Shown here: piece by piece, positions 18,720 to 28,620 of the stretch
Position numbering within the stretch: the stretch's first letter is position 1
Layout: every line of letters starts with the position of its first letter
Assembly (NCBI RefSeq): GCF_003063295.1
Contig: NZ_MUXF01000001.1
Span: 310,001 to 374,000, forward strand
From: Arcobacter lacus
GTDB taxonomy: Bacteria; Campylobacterota; Campylobacteria; Campylobacterales; Arcobacteraceae
Reading direction: 5' to 3'
Length of the DNA stretch: 64,000 bases
The notes under the pieces: model-generated
Told to the model about the DNA's origin: nothing
What the model saw: only the letters and a program-made list of their open reading frames with translations
The model's database searches: none
Made by a program: the position numbers and the translations under genes

Positions 18720-20528
18720 TTAAAAGTAGAACATAACTCCTACTTTTACTCTATCTTGTTTTTCATATAAATCATCATTTATATATTTTAAATTTAAAGC
18801 TAAATTTCTATGCATTTTATAAGTAGTAAAAGCTTCAAATTGATTGTTTTCTAAGCTTTTATTATATTTATCGTAAGTGTAATTTACTCCAATATTGAAG
18901 TTTTCAATCCTATTTGTAATAAATCCAATATTTACTCCAGCTGAATATAATTGGTCATTCCCTTTATAATAGATATTTGAACCTAGCATTGAGTAGATAA
19001 AATCTTTATCATTTCCAAAGCTAATTCCCACTTCTGGTTTTACTTTAAAATAATCTTCTTCATCTTTAAAATGTTCATAACCAACATCAATTCCCCAAGA
19101 AATTGGTTTAAATATCATATCTTGTGGAGAGTATGACTTTATTTTTAAAAGTGTAAATCTATCAAGTTTCACATCTTTATCTTTTTGTTTTTTAAAATTT
19201 AATTCAAAAAAATCAATATATGCACCTTGTAAATATCCATCAACAATATCATACATATCATTGTATGCTGGTTTTATACTTGCTTCAAAACTATCATTTG
19301 AATCATAAAATAAACCAATTCTAGCAGAATCATGAGAAATAAGTGGATCAAGAGGTGATTTTATGTTATAAGTTCTTGTTTGTTTATAAGCACTTCGCTC
19401 TTTTAAAAGTTTTAAATAGTTTTTTATATACTCTTTTTTTTCAGTTCCATCTTCTGAACGTTGATATTGAGTATAAGCAATCTTAAAATCTAAATATGAG
19501 ATTTTATCACTTTGACTTAAACTATCTGGTAGTTCTATTTCATCACTTATATAAGCTTTTAAAAACTCTTTATTTTCTATCTCTTCATTTAAAATATGTT
19601 TCATCTTTTTCAAATTTGAGTATCTATATCTTGAATCAACTATCAAACCATCATATTTTGTTAATATTTTTATAGTATCAAGTGGAATTGCTTTAAAATC
19701 AAAATAACTAACTAAATCTAAACTTGGTCTTGCAATTTCCAATAACCATAAAACATTATATGAACAATTTTCTTTGAAAAAATAGTAATTTGCATAAGAA
19801 TCTTTTAGTTCCCAAGTATGAAGAACAAGTTTATTTATCTCTTCTTGAGATAAGTTTAAATCATACTCCCAAACATCTCTTTGTTCAAGGTTGTTATACT
19901 CTTTTATCTTTTCATAATATGGCATTATTGAATATCTTCCTTCATATCCACCAAATAGTCCATTATAAGCAAAAATCAAACCATTTTTTTCATCTGTTTT
20001 TGCTGCATAATTTATAGCATTTGAAATAAGTGGTGTTTCTTTATCTGCTCCAACTTTCAAAAAAGTGTGTCCATACATAGAAGCTGGTGAATTTATATGA
20101 GCAGTAGGGAAAACGATAGTTACATATTTTGCATCTGTCAGTTCCAAAAACTTGTCTAACTCTTCACAAGAATATGGAACTATTTTTTCTTCTAAAGTTG
20201 GAATATTTTCTTTTAGCCACTCTACTCTTAAAGGAAATCTACATAAAACATTATTTGTTCCAGTTTCCAAAGAATTTATAGTTTCAAATAACTCTTCTTT
20301 TAAATCTTCTTTTCCATTATTTGATATAAAAAAGTTAGTTGAATCTATTTCACTAATACCATTTCTGTAGTGCAATAATTTTGCCCAATAAGAATTTTCA
20401 TAAAGTTTATGTTCTTCGATATAATTTTTTAGTTCTAAAGAGTTTGAAGCTGAGAAAAAAAGAGAAATAAGTATAAAATACTTAATTCCTCTTTCTATAA
20501 AATTAGATGTATTTTGCAATTGAATCAA
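18720..20528 (-). CDS. DUF4105 (Lnb N-terminal-type) protein with predicted outer-membrane beta-barrel tail
   Basis: This 602-residue protein has an N-terminal hydrophobic export segment (YFILISLFFSAS, about 17-28) and a papain/NlpC-like DUF4105 domain in the first half, with the conserved His in SMYGHTFLKVG (His154) and Cys in FKENCSYNVLWLLE (Cys255). The last 200 residues alternate polar and hydrophobic residues in beta-strand fashion (SWGIDVGYEHF, GVNIGFITNRI, LALNLKYINDD) and end VGVMFYF, a terminal aromatic typical of outer-membrane barrels. To my recollection DUF4105 is the domain of Lnb, the lipoprotein N-acyltransferase of Bacteroides. The substrate of this protein is unknown. The start overlaps the 3' end of the DUF3015 gene by 26 bp. 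Confidence 0.82.
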   Translation of the reverse strand: MIQLQNTSNFIERGIKYFILISLFFSASNSLELKNYIEEHKLYENSYWAKLLHYRNGISEIDSTNFFISNNGKEDLKEELFETINSLETGTNNVLCRFPLRVEWLKENIPTLEEKIVPYSCEELDKFLELTDAKYVTIVFPTAHINSPASMYGHTFLKVGADKETPLISNAINYAAKTDEKNGLIFAYNGLFGGYEGRYSIMPYYEKIKEYNNLEQRDVWEYDLNLSQEEINKLVLHTWELKDSYANYYFFKENCSYNVLWLLEIARPSLDLVSYFDFKAIPLDTIKILTKYDGLIVDSRYRYSNLKKMKHILNEEIENKEFLKAYISDEIELPDSLSQSDKISYLDFKIAYTQYQRSEDGTEKKEYIKNYLKLLKERSAYKQTRTYNIKSPLDPLISHDSARIGLFYDSNDSFEASIKPAYNDMYDIVDGYLQGAYIDFFELNFKKQKDKDVKLDRFTLLKIKSYSPQDMIFKPISWGIDVGYEHFKDEEDYFKVKPEVGISFGNDKDFIYSMLGSNIYYKGNDQLYSAGVNIGFITNRIENFNIGVNYTYDKYNKSLENNQFEAFTTYKMHRNLALNLKYINDDLYEKQDRVKVGVMFYF

Positions 20529-20943
20529 TTACATTTGCAGAAGTTACATTTTCACTAGAGTAAATTTCTGAGAAATTAGCTTGTAATTTAGCTGAAAATG
20601 CATTTGTATCTTCAACATTCATAAGTTTTGCAACTGTACTTAAAGTTTCACCATGTCCAGCTGAAATATCCATAGCTAATTCATCCATGTTTTCATTTAC
20701 GAATTGATTTAATTTGTCATTTGATACAAAGTTATTTGGTTTATTACAATTTGAAGTACCACTTGAAATACCAAAAGTTTGTGTTCCAGAAGTTCCATTT
20801 GTAGTTGCAGCTAAAACTTGTAATACTGTAGTGTTTTGATTTTTAAGAATAATTGAACCAAGTCCACAACCAGTATTTGTATTATTTGCATAAAGCGAAG
20901 TCGTAAGACCAACTGCTGCTACTAAAGTAACAAGTTTTTTCAT
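20503..20943 (-). CDS. DUF3015 family secreted protein
   Basis: From the ATG at 20943 the protein has 146 residues. That start is preceded by AGGAG at the right distance and begins a clean signal peptide (MKKLVTLVAAVGLTTSLYAN); an ATG 24 bases upstream lacks these features. The mature part has the DUF3015 pattern: GCGLGSIILKNQN, VLQVLAATTNGTSGTQTFG, SSGTSNC, with a likely disulfide pair. It is presumably periplasmic. Function is unknown. Its 3' end overlaps the DUF4105 gene by 26 bp, so the two are co-expressed and probably act together. Confidence 0.85.
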   Translation of the reverse strand: MKKLVTLVAAVGLTTSLYANNTNTGCGLGSIILKNQNTTVLQVLAATTNGTSGTQTFGISSGTSNCNKPNNFVSNDKLNQFVNENMDELAMDISAGHGETLSTVAKLMNVEDTNAFSAKLQANFSEIYSSENVTSANVIDSIAKYI

Positions 20944-20998
20944 AAATTCTCCTTTTTTGAAAGTCATTAATGATATACAATTTCATTTATAAATAGGC

Positions 20999-22249
20999 TT
21001 AAATACTAAACTGTTTACTTATTTCTTCTATTATGTTACTTTTTGATAAATTATCTTCAATTTGTAAATCAAAAGCAAAATCTAAAATTTTTTTAAATTT
21101 TTCAGAAGGAACAAATCCTAATTTTATTAAATCTTTTCCTAGAATTAAGGGCTTTATAGGAGTATTTAAAATATCTAAATTTTTTAATATTTCAAGAATT
21201 TTTAATGAAATTTGATTTTTAAAAGCTTGATTTAATACTATTAAATCTTCAAGTTTCAATTTTAAAGAGAGTCTTTTTAATATTTTTATATCATTTGTTA
21301 AATTTGTTTCATTCAAAATCAAAATATTTTTTATAAACTTTTTATCATCAGTTAAATTTTTTATAAAAGAAAAAGTTTCATCTTCATTCATCCCTTTACA
21401 TAAACAACTATAAAATAGATACAATTTTCTAAAATCATCATAATTTTTATCTTTTAAAATAAAAGCTAAATTATCAATCTCTTCTAAGTTTTGTTCAATA
21501 TTCATAATATTAAACTCTTTTAAAAGATTCAAACCAAATGAAGGTTTTTTTGATTTTAAAAAAAGTTTTTTTAACTCTTCAAAAATTCTCTCTTTTGGTA
21601 AAAATTTTAATTCACCACTTGATACTATTTTTTTGCAAAGTATTTTTGTATTTTCATCTATTTTAAATTCAAATCTTGAAGCAAATTGTACACTTCTATA
21701 AACTCTTAAACTATCTTCTACAAACGTTTTATCATCTATGTGTTTTATAATTTTATTTTTTAAATCATTCATTCCACCAAAAGGATCTAAAATCTCATTT
21801 TTAAAATAGTCATATCCTATTGCATTTATAGTGAAATCTCGTCTTATTGCGGCTTCTTTAAAAGATAAATTTGCATTAGTAGAAACTTCAAAATCAGTAT
21901 GAGAATTCCCTACTTTTTTTTCAATTCTAGGAAGAGAAAAATCAAAATCATATTCATCAATTTTTAAAGTCAAAACTCCAAAACTTTTTCCAACAAGGTT
22001 GACATTTCCAAATTCTTTTAATGATTTTTCTAATATTTCTAAAGAGTCAAAATTAAAAATCTCTACATCATAATCTTTAATTTTTTTGTTTAAAAAGCTA
22101 TCTCGTACACAACCACCAACAAGAATAGGCTTTGAACCTAACTCCTGTAAATCGTTTAAAATTCTAATTAATATTTTTGGTAAATTAATTTTTATTATAT
22201 TGATAAACCTCTTGTTTTGGATAAGGAATGGAAATACCAATCTCATCAA
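20999..22249 (-). CDS. cca: CCA tRNA nucleotidyltransferase / poly(A) polymerase family
   Basis: The 416-residue class II nucleotidyltransferase adds or repairs the CCA end of tRNAs. LVGGCVRDSFL (43-53), the acidic catalytic set IKDYDVEIF (Asp59, Asp61) and RRDFTINAIGYD are visible, followed by the helical RNA-binding body. The start is uncertain. The two in-frame ATGs at 22249 and 22246 give a 65-bp overlap with mscS, and I see no later ATG, GTG or TTG before the conserved GG motif, so the long form is kept. Confidence 0.85.
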   Translation of the reverse strand: MMRLVFPFLIQNKRFINIIKINLPKILIRILNDLQELGSKPILVGGCVRDSFLNKKIKDYDVEIFNFDSLEILEKSLKEFGNVNLVGKSFGVLTLKIDEYDFDFSLPRIEKKVGNSHTDFEVSTNANLSFKEAAIRRDFTINAIGYDYFKNEILDPFGGMNDLKNKIIKHIDDKTFVEDSLRVYRSVQFASRFEFKIDENTKILCKKIVSSGELKFLPKERIFEELKKLFLKSKKPSFGLNLLKEFNIMNIEQNLEEIDNLAFILKDKNYDDFRKLYLFYSCLCKGMNEDETFSFIKNLTDDKKFIKNILILNETNLTNDIKILKRLSLKLKLEDLIVLNQAFKNQISLKILEILKNLDILNTPIKPLILGKDLIKLGFVPSEKFKKILDFAFDLQIEDNLSKSNIIEEISKQFSI

Positions 22250-23075
22250 ATGTTGTTTTAATACTTTCTAAAAGTTCAGCTTTAGTACTTGCAAAATCAG
22301 AAGATTTAACCCAAACATTTATTGTAAGATTTACAGAACTATCAGCAAGTTCTGTTACATTAATTCCAACTGCTTTATCTTTTAAAACTTTTGAATTTTC
22401 ATTTATAATATTTGCTAAAACTTCTTTTGCATGTTTTATATTATCTTCATAAGAAATTCCAACAATTATATCAACTCTTCTTGTATCATTTGCATTTACA
22501 TTTGTAATACTTCCAGCAGTAATAGAACTATTTGGAACAATAATCTTTTGATTATCTGCTGTTAAAAAAACTGTATTAAAAATAGTAACTTCAGTAACAA
22601 TTCCAGTAACTCCACTTGCAATTACATTATCTCCAACTTTAAAAGGTTTGAATATAACTATCATAACTCCTGAAGCAAAGTTTCCTAAAGAGTCTTTTAA
22701 TGCTAAACCAATAGCAAGACCAGCTGCTCCAAGTATTGCTAAAAATGAAGTTGTAGCAATTCCTAATTTATTTAAAGCTGCTATTATAACAACTGTTAAT
22801 AAAGCATAATAAACGATATTTTCTAGAAATTTTACTAAAGTTTCATCGATTCCATTTATTCTTCTTAAAACTTTTCCTAAAATAGCAACTATCTTATTTA
22901 CAATCCATTTTCCAATAAAAAATATTAATAAAGCAACAATAAATGAAAAAACATGACTTGCTATAACTTCTACAATGTTATTTGGAATATATGACTTCAA
23001 ATCTCTTGTGATGACATCAACATTTTTTTCTATTGATTTTTCTATTGTTTTACTTATCTCTTTTTCTATTTCCAT
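22185..23075 (-). CDS. mscS: Small-conductance mechanosensitive channel, MscS family
   Basis: This inner-membrane channel of 296 residues opens under membrane tension. Three membrane helices occupy about residues 40-135. The pore helix carries the Gly/Ala pattern LAILGAAGLAIGLALKDSLGNFASGVMIV. The beta domain follows (FKVGDNVIASGVTGIVTEV, VPNSSITAGSITNV), then the C-terminal alpha/beta part. It is of ordinary MscS length. It lies between proS (11 bp upstream) and cca (overlapping) in a minus-strand run. Confidence 0.92.
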   Translation of the reverse strand: MEIEKEISKTIEKSIEKNVDVITRDLKSYIPNNIVEVIASHVFSFIVALLIFFIGKWIVNKIVAILGKVLRRINGIDETLVKFLENIVYYALLTVVIIAALNKLGIATTSFLAILGAAGLAIGLALKDSLGNFASGVMIVIFKPFKVGDNVIASGVTGIVTEVTIFNTVFLTADNQKIIVPNSSITAGSITNVNANDTRRVDIIVGISYEDNIKHAKEVLANIINENSKVLKDKAVGINVTELADSSVNLTINVWVKSSDFASTKAELLESIKTTFDEIGISIPYPKQEVYQYNKN

Positions 23076-23086
23076 AAAAGCCTCTT

Positions 23087-24790
23087 TTATTTAACTAATT
23101 CTAAGATTTTAGAAATAACTTCATCTACTTTTACATCAATTTTTTCTAAAGTTTTTCTATCTACAATTTCAACTAAACCATCTTCTAATTTTTTACCAAT
23201 TACAACTGCATATGGAAAACCTAAAAGTTCAAAATCACTCATTTTAAAACCAAATCTAGCATTTATTCTATCGTCTAAAATTGTACTAAGTCCAGCTTGT
23301 TTTAATTTAGAGTAAAGTTCTTCTCCAACTTTTGATTCTTCTTCTTTTTTTGAATTAGAAACAATAATGTCAACCATAAAAGGAGCTGTTGCTTTTGTCC
23401 AAATACAACCTTTATCATCATGGTTTTGCTCAATTACAGCAGCAACAAGTCTTGAAACTCCAATTCCATAACATCCCATAATAAATGGTTTTGCTTTTCC
23501 ATTTTCATCTAAGAAATTTGCATTCATAGCACTTGAATATTTAGTTCCAAGTTGGAAAATATGTCCAGCTTCAATTCCTTTTGTATAAGATAACTTTCCA
23601 CCACAACAAGCACAAATATCACCCTCTTGAACTGCAACTAAATCTGCAAAATTCAAATCTTCCATTGAAGTTAAATTAACACCTTTTAGATGATAGTTTT
23701 CTTCATTTGCACCACAAACTAGATTATTGTCTTCTTTTAATTCATTATCGATTACTACAGTATAATCTTTTAGTCCTACTATTCCACAATATCCAGGAAC
23801 TAAACCAACATTAATGATTTCCTCTTCTGTAGCATCTTCTAACTCTAAAGCACCAACTGCATTACAAGCTTTTGTTTCTTCAAGTTCATCTACTCCTCTT
23901 ACAAAAAAAACAACAATGTCTTTTCTATTTTCATAAACTGCTTTTTTTATTACAGCTTTCATTGAATAGTATGAATCTGCATTTAAAAAAGTGCTTACTT
24001 CTTCAATTGTTTTACAATTTGGAGTTTCAATTTTTTCAATAGCTATTGTTTCAAGTTTTTCTGATTTTTTAGGTTTTCTTGTCGCTGCTTCAATATTAGC
24101 TCCATAATCACAAGAATCACAAACAACTAAAGTATCTTCTCCACTATCAGCAATTACGTGAAACTCTTTTGAACCACTTCCACCAATTGCTCCTGAATCA
24201 GCTGCAACAACTCTAAAATCTAAACCTAATTTTGTATAGATTTTTTTATAAGTTGCTTCCATAAGATTGAATTCTCTTACTAAATCCTCTTCGCTTGAGT
24301 GAAAAGAGTATCCATCTTTCATTAAAAATTCTCTTCCTCTCATAAGACCAAATCTAGGTCTTGCTTCATCTCTAAATTTTGTATTTATTTGATAAAGATG
24401 AAGTGGTAAATCTTTGTATGAAGTGATTCTATTTTTTACCATATTTACAACAGCTTCTTCATTTGTTGGACTTAATACAAACTCACCATTTTTTCTATCT
24501 TTAAATCGAAGCATTTCTGCTCCCATAGTTGTAGCTCGTCCTGATTCTTGCCACAAAGTTAGTGGTGTAACAAAACCAAATTGAACTTCGTTTGCACCAG
24601 CTTCATCCATCTCTTCTTTTACAATAGCTCTAATTTTTTCTAAAACAATTTTTCCTAAAGGCATAAAATCATAAATTCCAGCTCCAGTTTGAGCTATAAA
24701 TCCACCTCTTACTAAATATTGATGAGATGGAAGTGTTGCATCATTTGGAGTCTCTTTTGTTGTTGGAATAAACATTTTACTAAATTTCAT
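23087..24790 (-). CDS. proS: Prolyl-tRNA synthetase (bacterial type with editing domain)
   Basis: The 567-residue class II synthetase has motif 1-like [19 protein letters not shown], motif 2 region [21 protein letters not shown], the inserted editing domain (about 225-390), and motif 3 with [13 protein letters not shown]. The C-terminal anticodon-binding domain is present. Gene order proS-hemA-polyprenyl synthase-DUF2018 is conserved in Campylobacter and Helicobacter. The ATG start gives the expected N-terminus [13 protein letters not shown]. Confidence 0.96.
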   Translation of the reverse strand: MKFSKMFIPTTKETPNDATLPSHQYLVRGGFIAQTGAGIYDFMPLGKIVLEKIRAIVKEEMDEAGANEVQFGFVTPLTLWQESGRATTMGAEMLRFKDRKNGEFVLSPTNEEAVVNMVKNRITSYKDLPLHLYQINTKFRDEARPRFGLMRGREFLMKDGYSFHSSEEDLVREFNLMEATYKKIYTKLGLDFRVVAADSGAIGGSGSKEFHVIADSGEDTLVVCDSCDYGANIEAATRKPKKSEKLETIAIEKIETPNCKTIEEVSTFLNADSYYSMKAVIKKAVYENRKDIVVFFVRGVDELEETKACNAVGALELEDATEEEIINVGLVPGYCGIVGLKDYTVVIDNELKEDNNLVCGANEENYHLKGVNLTSMEDLNFADLVAVQEGDICACCGGKLSYTKGIEAGHIFQLGTKYSSAMNANFLDENGKAKPFIMGCYGIGVSRLVAAVIEQNHDDKGCIWTKATAPFMVDIIVSNSKKEEESKVGEELYSKLKQAGLSTILDDRINARFGFKMSDFELLGFPYAVVIGKKLEDGLVEIVDRKTLEKIDVKVDEVISKILELVK

Positions 24791-24806
24791 TTACTATTTC
24801 CCTATA

Positions 24807-26105
24807 TTAATTTTTTGATAAATGGTCACATTTATATCTATTTTTTGAAGTTGAATTCTCATTTAAAGAAAACATATTTTGAACAGTTCCTACAACTAAA
24901 TCACACTCCATATTTTTTGAAATATCTTTTAGCTGTTTTGCTGGATTGTGTAAATATTCAGTAATTACTGTTAAACATAATTTCCTAATATTTTCTTCAT
25001 CTTTTGAATCTATAAAACCTTTTTTAATAGCATTTTTTACTTTTTTATCTATTATTTCATTACCTTTTAAATAAAGATTTTTTACTATTGGTTCAATTTC
25101 AAGAGATTTTAACCATTCAAAAAACTCTAAAGACATACGACTTACTATTCCATAAGCAGTTTTTGCTTGTTCTGCTCTTAAACTCATATTTTCATTTACT
25201 ATATCTTGTAAATCATCAACAGAAAAGATTTCTAAATTTGACATAGATATATTTTCATCAATATCCCTTGGAACTGCAATGTCAAACCAGTATCTATTTA
25301 TATTTGAACTTGGTGCATTCTCTTTAGTAATTATTGGATATGGAGCTGAAGTTGCTGTTATCATAACTGGTGTTGTTATTAGTAATTGTGTTAATTTATC
25401 ATAAGACTCAACATTTACATGAACTTCAAAAGTTGAAGCTAAATTTTGGGCTTTTTTTGTATCTCTACTGATTATTGTTACATCAAATCCTGAAGTAATA
25501 AGATGTTTAACTGTAAGCTCACTCATCTCACCAGCACCAATAACAAGAGCCTTTACCCCTTTTGTATTTCCTATTATATCTTTTGCTTTTGAAACTGCTG
25601 TTGACGCAACAGAAACTGAACCTGTTCCTAAACTAGTTGCTGTTCGCACCTGTGCAGCACATTTAAAAGCATAGTGCATAACTCTTGTTATATTTAAAGA
25701 ACAATATCCTTTTGCTTGAGAAAATCTAAAAGCGTCTTTTAATTGACCAACTATTTGAGTTTCCCCAATAACAAGAGAATCAAGTGCAGAAGCTACTGAA
25801 AATAAGTGATGAACTGCACCATCTGCATCATAAATATCTGCTCTATCATATAAAACATCAAAATCAACTTTCGAATAAGTAGCTAACTTTTCAATAATAT
25901 CTTTTGAACTTTGTTTTATATTTAAACTTCTTGTGATTATTTCAACTCTATTACAAGTAGATAGTAAAATAGCTTCTTTTGTAATATCATTTTCCAAAAT
26001 TAGTTTTAAAAATCTATCTTTATCTTCATCACTATTAAAAGCTAGTTTTTCTCTTAATTTTATATCTGTATTTTTATGAGAAAAACTAATCACTAAATAA
26101 CTCAT
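24807..26105 (-). CDS. hemA: Glutamyl-tRNA reductase
   Basis: HemA reduces Glu-tRNA to glutamate-1-semialdehyde, the first step of C5 tetrapyrrole synthesis, here feeding haem and, with cobA, sirohaem. The 432-residue protein has STCNRVEI with catalytic Cys51, the Rossmann motif VIGAGEMSELTVKHL, and SVASTAVSKAKDI. The start overlaps the stop of the polyprenyl synthase gene by one base. Haem supply matters in this genome region because of the multihaem Nrf system. Confidence 0.96.
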   Translation of the reverse strand: MSYLVISFSHKNTDIKLREKLAFNSDEDKDRFLKLILENDITKEAILLSTCNRVEIITRSLNIKQSSKDIIEKLATYSKVDFDVLYDRADIYDADGAVHHLFSVASALDSLVIGETQIVGQLKDAFRFSQAKGYCSLNITRVMHYAFKCAAQVRTATSLGTGSVSVASTAVSKAKDIIGNTKGVKALVIGAGEMSELTVKHLITSGFDVTIISRDTKKAQNLASTFEVHVNVESYDKLTQLLITTPVMITATSAPYPIITKENAPSSNINRYWFDIAVPRDIDENISMSNLEIFSVDDLQDIVNENMSLRAEQAKTAYGIVSRMSLEFFEWLKSLEIEPIVKNLYLKGNEIIDKKVKNAIKKGFIDSKDEENIRKLCLTVITEYLHNPAKQLKDISKNMECDLVVGTVQNMFSLNENSTSKNRYKCDHLSKN

Positions 26106-27004
26106 TAAAACTCTCTTTCTATCATTGCTTTCATTATTTGTACTAGAGTTTGACTATTTTCTTCATCTTTAACTGCTTGAATAGCACTATTTCCAATCGA
26201 TTTTGCTTCTAAAATTGAATCTTCTAAAGCTTTTGTTATTTTTAGTTGTTCTTTTATCCAAAGAGATTCATCTTCTGATAACTCTTTTTTATATAAAGAT
26301 TCTAACTTAGTTTTATCTTCAACTCTTTCATAAAGATACAAATATGGAATAGTTACTTTTCCTTCTACAAAATCAAGCATTGCAGGTTTTCCCAAAGTTT
26401 TAGAATCCTGAGTAATATCCAAAATATCATCTATCATTTGAAATGCAAGTCCAAGATTTTTACCATAAGTTGCATATTTTTCTTCATCAAGATTTACTAA
26501 AATTGCTGCACTTCTTGCGCTTGCTTCTATTAAAGAAGCTGTTTTTTTATAAATCATATCAAGATATTTTGTATAAGATGTATTAAAACTTTGTGTTAAA
26601 TCAACATCCATCATTTCACCAATACTTAAAAGTGTTACTGCGTTTGAAATATGATAAGCAACTCTTTTATCCATTTGAGAAAGTTCTGTAAATGCACGTG
26701 AGTATAAAATATCTCCAAACATAATTGAAGTTTTATTATCATAAAGTGCATTTACACTAGGTTGTCCTCTCCTTGTATCAGCTTCATCAATAACATCATC
26801 ATGTAAAAGTGATGCTGCATGAATCATCTCAACAATTGCACACAACTTAATACTCTCTTCGTTTATCCCAGCAATTTTAAGTATAAGTTTTGAACGCAAC
26901 ATTTTTCCAGTTGCCAATTTATCTAAAAGTTCTAAACTTTTTTCATAATTACAAACTTCTACAAATTTTTTTATCTGATTTTTTACTAATTCTAACTCTT
27001 CCAC
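26105..27004 (-). CDS. ispB: Polyprenyl diphosphate synthase (IspB-like)
   Basis: The 299-residue trans-prenyl transferase has two Asp-rich motifs: LLHDDVIDEADTRRG (Asp69, Asp70, Asp73) and MIDDILDITQD near 190. The residues before the first motif are small or aliphatic (HAAS), consistent with a long product such as the quinone side chain, but chain length cannot be fixed by eye; a farnesyl or geranylgeranyl product is the alternative. It sits between hemA and the DUF2018 gene in a conserved order. Confidence 0.88.
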   Translation of the reverse strand: MEELELVKNQIKKFVEVCNYEKSLELLDKLATGKMLRSKLILKIAGINEESIKLCAIVEMIHAASLLHDDVIDEADTRRGQPSVNALYDNKTSIMFGDILYSRAFTELSQMDKRVAYHISNAVTLLSIGEMMDVDLTQSFNTSYTKYLDMIYKKTASLIEASARSAAILVNLDEEKYATYGKNLGLAFQMIDDILDITQDSKTLGKPAMLDFVEGKVTIPYLYLYERVEDKTKLESLYKKELSEDESLWIKEQLKITKALEDSILEAKSIGNSAIQAVKDEENSQTLVQIMKAMIEREF

Positions 27005-27014
27005 AAACAGCCTT

Positions 27015-27317
27015 TTATGAATCTAATCTACAAATAATCTCACCAGTAAACTCAACATAAAGACCTTTTTTCATAGCTTTTACTTTATCTTCATTTTCTA
27101 ATATATACTCTTTAATATGATTGTTTATATTAAATTCTTCACCTTTGTCTTCACTCATCATCATTTCTAAAACTGCTAATTTTTCTATTATTTTATCTAT
27201 CTCTTCTTCAACTATATCTTTTGAAGCTTCGTTTACAACATCAAAAAATTTAGATTTTGGGCTACCCATAAAAATATCATCTTCATCTTCGGTAAACCAA
27301 TCTTTAAATATCGACAT
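27015..27317 (-). CDS. DUF2018 family protein
   Basis: A 100-residue acidic, mostly helical soluble protein: starts MSIFKDWFTEDEDDIFMGSP and contains a central helix EEEIDKIIEKLAVLEMMMSE. DUF2018 is restricted to Campylobacterota as far as I know. The position next to the polyprenyl synthase and hemA matches Campylobacter and Helicobacter. Function is unknown. It lies 9 bp downstream of hisD and 10 bp upstream of ispB. Confidence 0.85.
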   Translation of the reverse strand: MSIFKDWFTEDEDDIFMGSPKSKFFDVVNEASKDIVEEEIDKIIEKLAVLEMMMSEDKGEEFNINNHIKEYILENEDKVKAMKKGLYVEFTGEIICRLDS

Positions 27318-27326
27318 AATTTTTCC

Positions 27327-28619
27327 TTATTTCTCTAATCTAACTCTTACAGATTTTGCGTGAGCTGTAAGACCTTCAGTGTCAGCTAAAATAGCACAAG
27401 CTTCTCCTAACTCATTTATAGCATTTTTAGAAAAGTTTATAATAGAACTTTTTTTCATAAAATTTTCTACATTTAATGGGCTATAAAATTTAGCTGTACT
27501 TCCTGTTGGAAGAGTATGATTAGGACCTGCTATATAATCTCCAATTGGTTCAGGAGTATTTTCACCTAAGAAAATTGCTCCTGCATGTTTAATAAATGGA
27601 AGTAGTTCAAAAGGATTCTTTGTCATAACTTCTAAGTGTTCAGGAGCAATTTCATTCATAAGTTCAATTGCTTCTTCCATATTCGAAGCAACAATTATTG
27701 CTCCTCTTTCATCAATTGATTTTCTAGCAATTGTTTCTCTACTTAAAGTTTTTAAATACTCTTCTACTTCATTACTTGTTAAACTAGCAACTTCATCACA
27801 AGTTGTAATCATAATAGAACTAGCCATTTCATCGTGTTCTGCTTGAGATAATAAATCAATTGCTAAATAGTGAGGTTTTGCTGTTTCATCTGCAAGTATT
27901 CCAATCTCACTTGGACCTGCAATCATATCAATATTTACTTCACCAAATACAAGTTTTTTAGCTGTTGCAACAAATATATTTCCAGGTCCTGTTATAACAT
28001 CAACTTTAGAAATAGTTTGAGTTCCATAAGCCATAGCAGCAATTGCACTTGCTCCTCCAACTTTATAAACTTTTGAAACTTTACATAAGTGACAAGCTGC
28101 AAGTAAAAGTTCATTTACTTCATTATTTGGAGTTGGAGTACATACAACTATCTCTTTTACTCCTGCAACTAATGCTGGAATTGCATTCATCAAAAGTGAA
28201 CTTGGATAAGCAGCTTTTCCACCAGGAATATAAAGTCCAGCTCTATCAACTGGAGTTACTTTTTGTCCTAAGATTGTTCCATTTGACTCAAAATCTATCC
28301 AAGATTTTGGAAGTTGTTTTTCATGATAAGCTTTAATTCTATTAAAAGCAGTATGTAAAGCAAGTCTTAATTTTTCATCAATATTAAGATATGCTTTTTC
28401 CATATCATCTTGTGAAATAAGAAGCTCTTCATCACTTTTAACTTCCCATTTATCAAACTTTTCAATATGTCTTTTTAAAGCAATATTTCCTTCATTTACA
28501 ATTTCATCAATAATATTTGAAACAATAGAAGAAACACCTTTTATATCGCTTTTTGCTCTTGCTAAAATCGATTCAAATTCAGCTTTAAAATTTGCATCTT
28601 TTGTATTTATAATTTTCAT
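27327..28619 (-). CDS. hisD: Histidinol dehydrogenase
   Basis: HisD performs the last two oxidations of histidine biosynthesis, with NAD and zinc. It has 430 residues, the family length. Signatures include VDRAGLYIPGGKAAYPS, GPGNIFVATAKK, DMIAGPSEIGILAD, SQAEHDEMASS (a zinc-ligand region) and AGPNHTLPTGSTAKF. It is separate from other his genes here. It lies 1 bp after aroK, so it is co-transcribed. Confidence 0.96.
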   Translation of the reverse strand: MKIINTKDANFKAEFESILARAKSDIKGVSSIVSNIIDEIVNEGNIALKRHIEKFDKWEVKSDEELLISQDDMEKAYLNIDEKLRLALHTAFNRIKAYHEKQLPKSWIDFESNGTILGQKVTPVDRAGLYIPGGKAAYPSSLLMNAIPALVAGVKEIVVCTPTPNNEVNELLLAACHLCKVSKVYKVGGASAIAAMAYGTQTISKVDVITGPGNIFVATAKKLVFGEVNIDMIAGPSEIGILADETAKPHYLAIDLLSQAEHDEMASSIMITTCDEVASLTSNEVEEYLKTLSRETIARKSIDERGAIIVASNMEEAIELMNEIAPEHLEVMTKNPFELLPFIKHAGAIFLGENTPEPIGDYIAGPNHTLPTGSTAKFYSPLNVENFMKKSSIINFSKNAINELGEACAILADTEGLTAHAKSVRVRLEK

Positions 28620-28620
28620 T

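Noticed and set aside
28043-28336. Several long reading frames opposite hisD, aroK, leuS and others
   Set aside because: They lie antisense to well-conserved genes, have biased Leu/Lys-rich or Ser-rich composition and no ribosome-binding sites.
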